NCBI GenBank assembly: GCA_017935065.1
Contig: JAGBIF010000019.1
Coordinates: forward strand, 1-64,000
Reading direction: 5' to 3'
Origin: Clostridia bacterium
Lineage (GTDB): Bacteria; Bacillota; Clostridia; Oscillospirales; CAG-272
Length of the DNA: 64,000 nt
Shown here: positions 26,045-33,553 of the stretch, piece by piece
Layout: the number at the start of each line of letters is the position of its first letter
Numbering within the stretch: position 1 is the stretch's first letter
Position numbers and translations under genes: made by a program
Notes under the pieces: generated by a model
Seen by the model: only the letters and a program-made list of their open reading frames with translations
What the model was told of the DNA's origin: nothing
Databases searched by the model: none

Positions 26045-26644
26045 ATGCTTGCTTGGCTGATAGATTTATTCTGTTGCTGTGATGATTACGAATTAACGCC
26101 CGAGGATTTGGGGATACAGGGTGAGAATGCTGTTATAAAATATTCAAAGCCTAGATTTTTAGAGTTTCAAATGCAACTCAACGATTACAATTTCAGAAGT
26201 AAAGATGGTGTTTCACGGCAAATTGATCACATTATTTTAAGAAGAAACGGAATATTTGTTATTGAAACAAAAAACTTCTCTGGTACAATATACGGCAATG
26301 AAAACAATTCACAGTGGACACAGGTGCTAGGATACGGAAAGGAAAAGCACAAATTCTACAGTCCAGTAAAGCAAAATGAAACACATGTAAGAAAAATAAA
26401 GGAAATTTTAGGTAAGGATGCGCCTGTATTTTCTATTGTTGTATTTGTCAATGGAAATATAGACTTTCTCGATATTGAAAATGTCTACGATCTTGACGGA
26501 TACCGAGACAGGCTATTAAACAATTACGATTATTACCTTGATGATGATGAGATTATTGAATATTACGATATACTAGTTGAGCACGAAGAGGATATCGACA
26601 AAGAAGATCATATAAGGGATGTTAATAAATTCAAAAAGCGATAA
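26045..26644 (+). CDS. NERD-domain protein (nuclease-related domain)
   Basis: 199 residues from the ATG at 26045, chosen for GGGGTG six nt upstream; ATG 26033 and GTG 26012 are in-frame alternatives without a site. Residues about 20-130 fit NERD: GIQGENAVIKY at the start, DHIILRRNGIFVIETKNFSG (D, E and ETKN of a restriction-endonuclease-like fold) and FSIVVFVNGN. Acidic C-terminus. Distinctly more AT-rich than neighbouring genes, suggesting transfer. NERD proteins are linked to DNA processing and sometimes to defence or stress, but the activity here is unproven. Preceded by the small-RNA array. Confidence 0.75.
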   Translation: MLAWLIDLFCCCDDYELTPEDLGIQGENAVIKYSKPRFLEFQMQLNDYNFRSKDGVSRQIDHIILRRNGIFVIETKNFSGTIYGNENNSQWTQVLGYGKEKHKFYSPVKQNETHVRKIKEILGKDAPVFSIVVFVNGNIDFLDIENVYDLDGYRDRLLNNYDYYLDDDEIIEYYDILVEHEEDIDKEDHIRDVNKFKKR

Positions 26645-26650
26645 GCCAAA

Positions 26651-26692
26651 AGCTGACTTAATGCATTTTTTGCATTTAAGTCAGCTTTTTTA
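26651..26692 (+). terminator. Terminator of the NERD gene
   Basis: AGCTGACTTAATGCA pairs with TGCATTTAAGTCAGCT (one bulge) around TTTTT, followed by TTTTTTA. Confidence 0.8.
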
Positions 26693-26875
26693 TATACCTT
26701 TAGTTATTTTTGCTTTAATTAAGCTTTAATAAGGAACACCGCCTCCATATATTATGTAGTATTATTTACTGAAAACGAGCTTATTTACTTGTAGCATATT
26801 ATTGTCTTATTTTCAAGCGTTTTTTTATTTTGAATTCATTTTGAAGCTGTCCGATTTATGGGACTTATGCCTTGC

Positions 26876-27038
26876 TATAATCTAATCACAGGGCGGCGGT
26901 GAGCAGAGGCTCTCGCCCTCCTGAATAGATTATTTGACCGACACTTCAGGGCTGTCACGCACTACGGTTGGCTCTGTGAAATGCGGGCATCGGCAGGCGG
27001 TGTAGACTGATTTGTCAAGGTCGCGAAAGGAAGAAAAA
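26876..27038 (+). promoter_or_regulatory. Promoter and possible structured leader of a small gene
   Basis: An extended -10 (TGCTATAAT, 26873-26881) lacks a clear -35. The following 150 nt are GC-rich in an AT-rich surround and can fold: AGGGCG/CGCCCT enclosing GAGC/GCTC, with outer AATCTA/TAGATT, and a second domain bounded by GACC/GGTC and ACAC/GTGT. It ends at the ribosome site (AAAGGAAG). No riboswitch class recognised. The stretch from 26693 to 26875 is AT-rich and shows nothing else. Confidence 0.4.
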
Positions 27039-27263
27039 ATGGATATCAAATACGCTGTGGCACTTTTATCAAAGGGATGCGAGAAAATTCTCGGAATATT
27101 CGACACCAAGGAGGATGCGGACAAATTCGGAAGAAGCAACCGCGTTGACAAGAGCGAGGGGCTTCAATACTGCTTCTCCGCCCCATTCGTTGACGGCTGC
27201 CCTACGGGAAGCTTTTACAATGTGTACGACTACTATAATGTAGATGTCGCATCACTTGCGTAA
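27039..27263 (+). CDS. Small hypothetical protein
   Basis: 74 residues from the ATG at 27039 (AAAGGAAG site). Soluble, mixed alpha/beta, with two cysteines in the C-terminal half (LQYCFSAPFVDGCPTGS) and an aromatic C-terminus (FYNVYDYYNVD). Sequence beginning DIKYAVALLSKGCEKILGIF reads like a small cytoplasmic domain but I recognise no family. Codon use fits the host. Its long GC-rich leader suggests regulated expression. Confidence 0.55.
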   Translation: MDIKYAVALLSKGCEKILGIFDTKEDADKFGRSNRVDKSEGLQYCFSAPFVDGCPTGSFYNVYDYYNVDVASLA

Positions 27264-27340
27264 GGCGAAACGTACTTGATATATCGCCCCCCCGAGCTAA
27301 TTGGTTTTGTCCTATTATACAATCAAAGGACCCTTTGCGG

Positions 27341-27369
27341 TTGACAAAAGTGTTTTGTTAATGTAAGAT
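27341..27369 (+). promoter_or_regulatory. Sigma-A promoter of the CotH-type gene
   Basis: TTGACA (27341-27346) and TAAGAT (27364-27369), spacer 17 nt. Confidence 0.65.
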
Positions 27370-27424
27370 AGTAGTACTGATGCCTACGGGCGCGGTATTA
27401 CCTGCTTTTGAGAGGATGCTTATT

Positions 27425-28696
27425 ATGTCAAAGAAGCTTAAGCCTTATGTATGCGGTGCGCTTATTGTCTTGATCGCGCTTATTATTTCCTGCATAGTAT
27501 ATCTTACGGTAAACGCAATAAGCTTTGCGGTGTATTCGGGACGGTGCAAAGAGGCGGGGCTTATTCCAAGGCTTGATGTTACTACCGAGGGCGGTGCCGA
27601 GATACTGTCAAAGGAAGATTATGTAGGATGCACGGTGACGCTCGGCGGCTCGGATATAACAGAGGCCTCGGCGGGCATACGCGGTCGCGGTAATACTACC
27701 TGGGAATTTTTCCCTAAAAAGCCCTACAGGATAAAGTTTGACGAAAAGACCTCTCTTTTCGGGGAAAGTAAGAATAAGAGCTGGGTACTGCTTGCGCTTT
27801 ATAACGATTTCTCGCTGTCAAAGGACAGGCTTGCCTTTACTCTTGCGGATGCTATTGGCACCGAGGGCTTTGTTCCCTCTTATAACTATGTTGAGCTATA
27901 TCTTAACGGTGATTATAAGGGGCTTTATCTGCTTACCGATCAGGTAGATGAGAACAAGGGGCGCACCGAGGTTAAGGATGATGATTTTCTGGAAAGCGGG
28001 GCTGCTGAGGTGCCGTTTCTCGTTGAGCTTGATGCCTATGCGCCCGATGAGGGAGTCGAGGACGTGGACTGGTTTTCGGTCGGCGGGCGCGCTTACACCG
28101 TGAAATACCCCGAGGCAGACGAGAGATATTCGGATGCGCAAATGCAGTATATCAAGGAATATATTGAAAAAGTTGAGATATGCGCAAACGCACACGATCT
28201 TGACGCGCTGTGCGAGCTTGTCGACATTGAGAGCTTTATTGACTACTACATTATAAGCGAGGTCATGGGTCAGCCCGAGATAAACTGGAAGAGCGTTTAT
28301 ATGCACAAGGCGGTCGGCGAGAGGATGAAAATGGGTCCTCTGTGGGATTTTGACTGGGCGGCTATGGGCCCCGAGATGGATAGCTACAAGGGTGACACGC
28401 GCGGACTGCGCTCTGTTGGCAACTGGTTTGAGCTTATGTTAAGCGGCTCGCCCGAGTTTTGCGATATGGTAAACGAGCGCTTTACCGAGATTGAGCCAAA
28501 GCTTAAGTCCGCTATACAAAATGCAGACGGTGAGCTTGAGGCACTTGTTCCCTATTTCAAGAAAAATCACCTAAAGTGGCACTGGTATCGGCCGTTTACT
28601 AACCCCGAGAGGCGATTTAATGAGCTTACCGAGTGGCTCGGCGAGAGAATACAGTGGCTCGGTGATTATTTCGGTGAAATATCCTCGGAAAAATAA
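27425..28696 (+). CDS. CotH-type kinase family protein, membrane-anchored
   Basis: 423 residues from the ATG at 27425 (GAGAGG nine nt upstream; ATG 27416 is an alternative). One N-terminal membrane helix (ALIVLIALIISCIVYLTV), then the CotH domain: RGRGNTTWEFFPKKPYRIKF, KSWVLLALYNDFSLSKDR, GDYKGLYLLTDQVDENKGR and the metal-site segment GPLWDFDWAAMG. CotH of Bacillus is an atypical protein kinase that phosphorylates spore-coat proteins; many clostridial paralogues are surface proteins unrelated to spores. Here the sigma-A promoter argues for vegetative expression. Confidence 0.87.
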   Translation: MSKKLKPYVCGALIVLIALIISCIVYLTVNAISFAVYSGRCKEAGLIPRLDVTTEGGAEILSKEDYVGCTVTLGGSDITEASAGIRGRGNTTWEFFPKKPYRIKFDEKTSLFGESKNKSWVLLALYNDFSLSKDRLAFTLADAIGTEGFVPSYNYVELYLNGDYKGLYLLTDQVDENKGRTEVKDDDFLESGAAEVPFLVELDAYAPDEGVEDVDWFSVGGRAYTVKYPEADERYSDAQMQYIKEYIEKVEICANAHDLDALCELVDIESFIDYYIISEVMGQPEINWKSVYMHKAVGERMKMGPLWDFDWAAMGPEMDSYKGDTRGLRSVGNWFELMLSGSPEFCDMVNERFTEIEPKLKSAIQNADGELEALVPYFKKNHLKWHWYRPFTNPERRFNELTEWLGERIQWLGDYFGEISSEK

Positions 28697-28741
28697 AAAG
28701 GCGGCGTAGCGACACGGTATAATGTCGCTACGCCGCTTTTT
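28695..28741. terminator. Bidirectional terminator between cotH-like and trx genes
   Basis: Perfect 14-bp stem (GCGGCGTAGCGACA at 28701-28714) with AAAAAG before and CTTTTT after. Confidence 0.8.
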
Positions 28742-28745
28742 GGGC

Positions 28746-29057
28746 TTATTTAAGACTGTCTATTTTTCCCTTAAGCTCATCCTTTGGGACGACGCCTACT
28801 GTGAAGTCAAGAAATACATTATCCTTGACAAAGGCTACCATCGGGATGCTTGAGACCTTGAAGAGGGCGGCAAGCTCGGGCTCTTCATCAACATTTGTCT
28901 TGAAGAAGGATACCTCGGGGTACTCACTCTCAAGCTCACTTAGCGTTGGGGATAACATTTTGCAGGGATAGCACCAATCGGCATAGAGGTCAATAACGAG
29001 GAGCCCAGAGGTGCTCTCAAGCGTATTATTGAAATTTTCCTTTGTAAGCATTGTCAT
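28746..29057 (-). CDS. Thioredoxin
   Basis: 103 residues, single thioredoxin fold. Active site is WCYPC instead of the usual WCGPC; the cis-proline loop VSSIPMVAFV is intact. ATG at 29055 with GAGGT upstream. A general disulfide reductant in the cytoplasm; the Tyr for Gly change in the active site could shift redox potential. Stands alone, with a promoter-like TTGCAA/TAAAAT pair upstream. Confidence 0.88.
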   Translation of the reverse strand: MTMLTKENFNNTLESTSGLLVIDLYADWCYPCKMLSPTLSELESEYPEVSFFKTNVDEEPELAALFKVSSIPMVAFVKDNVFLDFTVGVVPKDELKGKIDSLK

Positions 29058-29184
29058 ATTCTATTTACCTCGCTTTTCTTTTATTTTACCATAAAGGCAA
29101 GAAATTTGCAACGAATTTTTACTTTGCTCTTTAAATTTTAATAATTTTGAGGTATAATATCCTATATGAAAGGCGGATTTTTAA

Positions 29185-29907
29185 ATGACGGCAAAATCTA
29201 AATACTCATACGAGCTTGTGACGGATATTCACGATATGGACTTCAACGGGGTGGCAAAGACCTCATCCGTGCTTCGCTATATACAGACGGCGGCGCAAAA
29301 TCAGCTTACCGAAAACGGACTGTCCTACGATAACCTCATATCACGGGGGCTTGCCTTTATTATAAGCCGAATGAAGCTTGAGATATACAAGCCGATTTTT
29401 GTATACGACAGGCTGATGGCGACGAGCTTTCCCTGTCATAGCAAGGGCTTTATCTTCCCGAGGTGCTACACCCTTCGGCGCGACGGTGAGATTATCGCGA
29501 GGGCAAGCTCCTCGTGGGCGCTTATCAATACCGAGACACACTCGCTTGTGAGGACATCGGGCTTTACTCTGCCTATCGAGACCTCGGACCCGCTTGATAT
29601 GGATATGATGCACGAAAGATTTCCAGACGGGCTAAAGACGGTAGGTACATATACAGTATCCTATCAGGACCTCGACCAGAACAGGCATCTCAACAATACG
29701 AAATACGCGGATATGTTCTCAAACTTTCTTCCGCTTGATATGAGGCGCATAGCATCTATTGATATAAGCTATAAGAGCGAGGCAAGGTGGAAGGAAGCAC
29801 TCACCGTGCTCCGTGCGGATGCGGGTGAGAAAACCTATATCAGGACAGTAAAGCCCGACGGCAGTATCAATGCCGAGGCCATAGTCACGCTTGCCGACAT
29901 CACTTGA
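29185..29907 (+). CDS. Acyl-ACP thioesterase
   Basis: 240 residues with two tandem hot-dog domains: residues about 5-130 (DIHDMDFNGVAKTSSVLRYIQ) and 150-240 (SYQDLDQNRHLNNTKYADMF). The second carries the N/H catalytic-type segment typical of bacterial FatA-like thioesterases (PF01643). It releases fatty acids from acyl carrier protein. A -10 box TATAAT lies at 29153-29158 without a clear -35. Confidence 0.88.
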   Translation: MTAKSKYSYELVTDIHDMDFNGVAKTSSVLRYIQTAAQNQLTENGLSYDNLISRGLAFIISRMKLEIYKPIFVYDRLMATSFPCHSKGFIFPRCYTLRRDGEIIARASSSWALINTETHSLVRTSGFTLPIETSDPLDMDMMHERFPDGLKTVGTYTVSYQDLDQNRHLNNTKYADMFSNFLPLDMRRIASIDISYKSEARWKEALTVLRADAGEKTYIRTVKPDGSINAEAIVTLADIT

Positions 29908-29932
29908 CTTTTTTTAAAAAATCGGGTATAAT
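29904..29932 (+). promoter_or_regulatory. Promoter of the DtxR-family regulator
   Basis: TTGACT (29904-29909) and TATAAT (29927-29932), 17-nt spacer; the -35 overlaps the thioesterase stop codon. Confidence 0.7.
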
Positions 29933-29963
29933 TATTTATATAAGCGAATTTTAAGGAGGTTTT

Positions 29964-30338
29964 ATGCAAATTCAGGAATCGGGCGAAATGTATCTTGAAA
30001 CGATACTTATGCTTTCAAAGCGCCAGGAGCATGTGCGCGCAATAGATATTTGCGATGAGATGGGCTATTCAAAGCCGTCCGTATCCCGCGCGGTAGGACT
30101 TCTGAAATCAGGTGGCTTTATCACGGTTAATACAAGCGGTCATATATCGCTTACCGAATGCGGTCTTGAGCTTGCCGAAAAAATTCTTGACAGGCACACC
30201 GTGCTTACCGAAATGCTTGTCGCCCTCGGCGTAGGAAGAGATATCGCGGTAAGAGATGCCTGCAAGATGGAACACGCGATAAGCGACGAGAGCTTTGAAG
30301 CGATAAAGCGACATATCAGCGAATACGGCAAAAAATAG
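29964..30338 (+). CDS. DtxR/MntR-family metal-dependent transcriptional regulator
   Basis: 124 residues; AAGGAGG site. N-terminal winged helix (VRAIDICDEMGYSKPSVSRAV recognition region, residues 25-45) and a dimerisation domain with the metal-ligand segment CKMEHAISDESFEAI. Without the SH3 domain of DtxR, so MntR/IdeR-short type sensing Mn or Fe. No metal transporter gene sits next to it, so its targets lie elsewhere. Confidence 0.88.
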   Translation: MQIQESGEMYLETILMLSKRQEHVRAIDICDEMGYSKPSVSRAVGLLKSGGFITVNTSGHISLTECGLELAEKILDRHTVLTEMLVALGVGRDIAVRDACKMEHAISDESFEAIKRHISEYGKK

Positions 30339-30350
30339 CCCTCTAAAATA

Positions 30351-30394
30351 AAAAAGGATTAATTTCACCGTCCGTGTGAAGTTAATCCTTTTTT
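30351..30394. terminator. Bidirectional terminator
   Basis: AAAAAAGGATTAA...TTAATCCTTTTTT with a CAC/GTG extension, between convergent regulator and protease genes; overlaps the 3' end of the protease gene by a few bases. Confidence 0.75.
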
Positions 30395-30888
30395 CTATTT
30401 CTTCTGAAAAGTGCCCTTTTTATTCTGCCGAGCATAGCGCGTGTCTTGTGCAGGATAAATCTTACAGGATAGATAGCGTTCCATATTACGGCATAGCGAA
30501 GATAGCCCTTATCGGTCACAGAATAATGCACACCCCCTCGGTTGAAGGACACCAGCCTTGCGATAACCGCGTCAAAGGAAATTCTTTCAATTCTGAAGGT
30601 GTTGTCACCCCTGATGAGATATACCCCTGACTTATCATCAATACCGACAACGCGGTGAAGGACATACCTGCTACCGACACGGTAGAGGGCGACATCGTAT
30701 TTTTTCAGCCTGTCGGTGGGTGGCTCAAGCACCACGACATCTCGGTGTGTTTTAAAGAGCGGGCGCATACTGACGCCCTCTGTGACCGAGGCATACACGC
30801 CCGTCTTATCAAGCACAGCCTCAATGCCGTCAAAGCCTGCCGACACCGCGGGAGCGCCGTCGCGAGGGGTCTTATCCGAATTATTCAT
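30382..30888 (-). CDS. S24/S26-family peptidase with Ser-His type active site
   Basis: 168 residues from the ATG at 30886-30888, overlapping the PqqD gene end by 8 nt. The catalytic serine motif is GVSMRPLF near residue 40; the second motif is YVLHRVVGI and the third RGDN, so a histidine stands where bacterial signal peptidase I has lysine, as in SipW and archaeal/ER signal peptidases. No N-terminal anchor, and a hydrophobic stretch near the C-terminus (YAVIWNAIYPVRFIL). Paired with PqqD, it may mature a modified peptide. Confidence 0.75.
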   Translation of the reverse strand: MNNSDKTPRDGAPAVSAGFDGIEAVLDKTGVYASVTEGVSMRPLFKTHRDVVVLEPPTDRLKKYDVALYRVGSRYVLHRVVGIDDKSGVYLIRGDNTFRIERISFDAVIARLVSFNRGGVHYSVTDKGYLRYAVIWNAIYPVRFILHKTRAMLGRIKRALFRRNRKKD

Positions 30889-31150
30889 CAAGAATACCGC
30901 CGTCGCGAAGCTTTTTTACGAATGCCGAGATATCCGCCCTTGCGACATCCTCGCTGACCTCATATTCCGAAAGCATACGCGAGAGCATCCCCTCCTCTGT
31001 GGTATCGCCCTCTGTGAGCAAGCCCCAAAGAAACGCACCTGTCGAATTGAGCGTGACAAGTCCCGAAAACTCGGCAACAAGGTCGCCTGTGGCACACGCG
31101 AGATACCGACCTGCCACTTCCTCTAAAACAAAGCCCTTCTTAATTCTCAT
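30881..31150 (-). CDS. PqqD family protein (RiPP recognition element)
   Basis: 89 residues, GAGAGG site. Winged-helix PqqD fold: VAGRYLACATGDL beta strands, then LNSTGAFLWGLLTEG (conserved LN.TG..LW segment) and the helix DISAFVKKLRDGGIL. PqqD-like domains bind leader peptides of ribosomally made peptides for a radical SAM or other modifying enzyme. None of those is adjacent; only the S26 protease follows. Promoter at 31200-31228. Confidence 0.85.
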   Translation of the reverse strand: MRIKKGFVLEEVAGRYLACATGDLVAEFSGLVTLNSTGAFLWGLLTEGDTTEEGMLSRMLSEYEVSEDVARADISAFVKKLRDGGILDE

Positions 31151-31199
31151 AATAACCTCTCGTTAATAAAAGCTACTGATTTTTGCGATTTACAAGAAT

Positions 31200-31228
31200 A
31201 TTCTACCATACGGCAGAGATTTTTTCAA
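31200..31228 (-). promoter_or_regulatory. Sigma-A promoter of the PqqD-protease operon
   Basis: TTGAAA (31223-31228) and TAGAAT (31200-31205) on the minus strand, spacer 17 nt. Confidence 0.65.
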
Positions 31229-31410
31229 GTAAAACATAAAAATTATTCTCCCCTCTCGCAAAATATGACATAATGCACACACGCACTTGTGGTATTATGG
31301 TTGGGTGTGACAATTAATTTCGCACAGAATATACTGAAAAGGAAAAACGCACAGAACTTAGCGTGAAAGTTATGTAACATCTATTCTTTCGGATAGCCTG
31401 TTTCACGCCC

Positions 31411-31471
31411 GAATTTTCGCGATTTTGAGCCTTATTCAAAATCGTCACGCCAAGCGCGATACCGAAAATTC
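31411..31471. repeat. Palindromic element before the LysM gene
   Basis: GAATTTTCG (31411) and CGAAAATTC (31463) bracket an inner hairpin GATTTTGA/TCAAAATC. A similar GAATTTTCG...CGAAAATTC pair lies at 1579-1637. The region 31229-31410 otherwise shows no gene. Confidence 0.45.
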
Positions 31472-31517
31472 ATCAACAATTTGTGCGGTCGCCTACGGCG
31501 GAGGAATGAAGGTTGAT

Positions 31518-32684
31518 ATGATAATACACAGAGTAAATTTGGGCGAGGGGCTTGCCGACATATCAAAGCATTACTCGGTAAGTCAAACCCGTCTTGCCGA
31601 GGACAACGGGTTATATAGGGATAATTTATGCGAGGGCGAAGAGCTGATAATACGAAAGCCGACGCTTGAGGCGCTTACCCGCGGGGGTGATACGCTGGGA
31701 AGGCTGGCGCTTCGGTACGGGGTGAAGAAAAACACGCTTAAAACGAACAATCCGTCCTTGATTGATGGGGATAGCGTAATCCCTGGGGTTATGCTTGCTA
31801 TTAAGTACCAGACACCGACAAACGGCCCGTCCAGCGCTATCGGCATTGTCACAGGTAGTTGCAGGCTTGAAAAATTCAAGGAAGCGCTTCCCTATCTTAC
31901 CTACGCGGTATTTATGCAGTACACAATAAATTCGGATATAAGAACGAAGCCGGCGGACCTTACCTCTGCGGTATCGCTTGCAAAGGAAAAGGGACTGCAG
32001 GCGCTTCTCGGAATAGAGCTTATCAATGCGAGCTGGCTCGGTGACAGGGGCGCTGTGTCGCTAATGCTCGACGGTATGATAAGGCTTGCCGAGGCGGGCG
32101 GATATGACGGACTGTATCTTTGCGGTGACGACAGCACGCACAGCTCTTTATATACCGAGTTTATCCTCTCGGCAAGGCGGGCTATGATTGGCAGAAATCT
32201 TCTGCTTATCACAGGTGTAAGGAAAGAGGACGGTGAGATTGCCGACCTCTCGGATGCCTCGGTGCTTACCCTCTCGGATGAGCTTTTGTCAATAGGCGAA
32301 TACCGAGAGCTGTCCTTTGCCTTTACCGATCTTACAGAAAGCTCAAAGGTGTTTGTCTCGCTTCCCGACTTTGGTCTGGTTGACGGCAGAGGATATGAAA
32401 GAGACGCAATAGTGCGCCTCGGCAGAAGGTGGGCAAAGGCTATAAGCACCGACGATAAAACGCTTATATCAAGCTTCAGCACCACAGTACCTTGCTCTAA
32501 AAGGCAGGTCGGGGCTGTATGCTTTCCGTCGCTCGTTATGATAAAAGAGCTGATGCTTACCTGCCATGAGCTTGGCTATATGGGCTTTGCCTTCAATATC
32601 GAAACGGTGCCGATGCAGTATCTGTGCCTTTTCAATTCCTTATTCACAAGAGCTGACTATAACAGTACGGCAATAGACGAGTAA
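31518..32684 (+). CDS. LysM-GH18-like protein, probably catalytically inactive
   Basis: 388 residues from the ATG at 31518 (GAAGG site); ATG 31506 is possible. Two LysM repeats (IIHRVNLGEGLADISKHY and TRGGDTLGRLALRYGV, residues 1-100), then a TIM-barrel region resembling the SleL/YaaH group of spore cortex-lytic enzymes. The position of the GH18 DxxDxDxE motif reads GYDGLYLCGDDS, without the catalytic glutamate, so hydrolysis is doubtful. Likely binds peptidoglycan or cortex. No signal peptide, as for other spore-associated LysM proteins. Confidence 0.7.
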   Translation: MIIHRVNLGEGLADISKHYSVSQTRLAEDNGLYRDNLCEGEELIIRKPTLEALTRGGDTLGRLALRYGVKKNTLKTNNPSLIDGDSVIPGVMLAIKYQTPTNGPSSAIGIVTGSCRLEKFKEALPYLTYAVFMQYTINSDIRTKPADLTSAVSLAKEKGLQALLGIELINASWLGDRGAVSLMLDGMIRLAEAGGYDGLYLCGDDSTHSSLYTEFILSARRAMIGRNLLLITGVRKEDGEIADLSDASVLTLSDELLSIGEYRELSFAFTDLTESSKVFVSLPDFGLVDGRGYERDAIVRLGRRWAKAISTDDKTLISSFSTTVPCSKRQVGAVCFPSLVMIKELMLTCHELGYMGFAFNIETVPMQYLCLFNSLFTRADYNSTAIDE

Positions 32685-32727
32685 AATCCGTATTTGCATA
32701 CTATAGTTTGCAAATACGGCAATATAA

Positions 32728-32766
32728 GAGGCTGTCTCAAATGCTAATCTTGAGACAGCCTCATTT
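32728..32766. terminator. Terminator (GGCTGTCTC family, copy 4)
   Basis: GAGGCTGTCTCAA and TTGAGACAGCCTC, 13 bp perfect, 9-nt loop, followed by ATTTATTAT, between the convergent LysM and TatD genes. Confidence 0.75.
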
Positions 32767-32767
32767 A

Positions 32768-33553
32768 TTATATTCTAAAAAATCCTTTTGCGTTTTTCTC
32801 GGTTATAAGTGCCGCGTCCTCCTCGGATATTCCCTTGATTTCGGCGAGCATTCTGTTTGTATATACAAGATTTCCCGAGTGGTTGAGCGTGCCCCTGACA
32901 GGGTGCGGCGCAAGATAGGGGCAGTCGGTCTCAATAAGAATATTCTCAATCGGTATCGCGGCACAGGCTTCCTTGGGGCGCCTTGCGTTGGTGAAGGTAA
33001 GAGTGCCCGAAAAGGACACAAAATAACCGAGCGATACAAGCTCGCGCGCCATCTCGGATGAGCCTGAGAAGCTGTGCATAACACCGCGCACAGAGGGAAA
33101 CTCCCTGACGATATTCATTACATCCTCGTGAGCCTCTCTGTCGTGAATAACAACAGGTAAATTCAATTTCTCTGCCATCTTCATCTGCGCCCTGAAATAC
33201 TCCGCCTGGCGCGCCTTGTCGGTGTCGGGATAGTGATAATCAAGACCTATCTCACCGAGAGCCACGCATTTTGACTTTGGGTCAAGAATAAGCGCGCGAA
33301 GCTCCTCAAGCGCTCTTTCCATGCTATAATCAATAAAGCGGATATCACCAGGGTGGATGCCGAGGGCGGTATACATACGGGGATATTTCCTCGCCTGCGC
33401 TACCGCGGCAAGGCAGGTCTCGTATCTTGTGCCTACATTGACAGTATACGAAAGCGAGGTGTCAAAGAGAGTATCGAGTATTTTATCGGCTCCCTCCGCC
33501 TCCTCAAGGAAGCGCTCGTCATAATAGTGCGCGTGAGAATCAAAATACCTCAT
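32768..33553 (-). CDS. TatD family metal-dependent hydrolase
   Basis: 261 residues. Motifs DSHAHYYD (metal site), ALGEIGLDYHYP, VVIHDREAHED, GVMHSFSGS and LIETDCPYLAP, in TatD order. A DNase/RNA exonuclease of the amidohydrolase superfamily. Its ATG overlaps the metG stop (TGATG), the classical metG-tatD arrangement of Firmicutes. Confidence 0.94.
   Translation of the reverse strand: MRYFDSHAHYYDERFLEEAEGADKILDTLFDTSLSYTVNVGTRYETCLAAVAQARKYPRMYTALGIHPGDIRFIDYSMERALEELRALILDPKSKCVALGEIGLDYHYPDTDKARQAEYFRAQMKMAEKLNLPVVIHDREAHEDVMNIVREFPSVRGVMHSFSGSSEMARELVSLGYFVSFSGTLTFTNARRPKEACAAIPIENILIETDCPYLAPHPVRGTLNHSGNLVYTNRMLAEIKGISEEDAALITEKNAKGFFRI

Noticed and set aside
25504..26644. Type III toxin-antitoxin locus (RNA antitoxin repeats plus RNase toxin)
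   Set aside because: Type III repeats are about 35 nt under one promoter and the toxin is a ToxN-like RNase; here each unit has its own promoter and the protein is NERD-type.
26876..27038. 6S RNA or signal recognition particle RNA
   Set aside because: Neither the 6S central-bubble layout nor the SRP GGAA tetraloop domain could be found.
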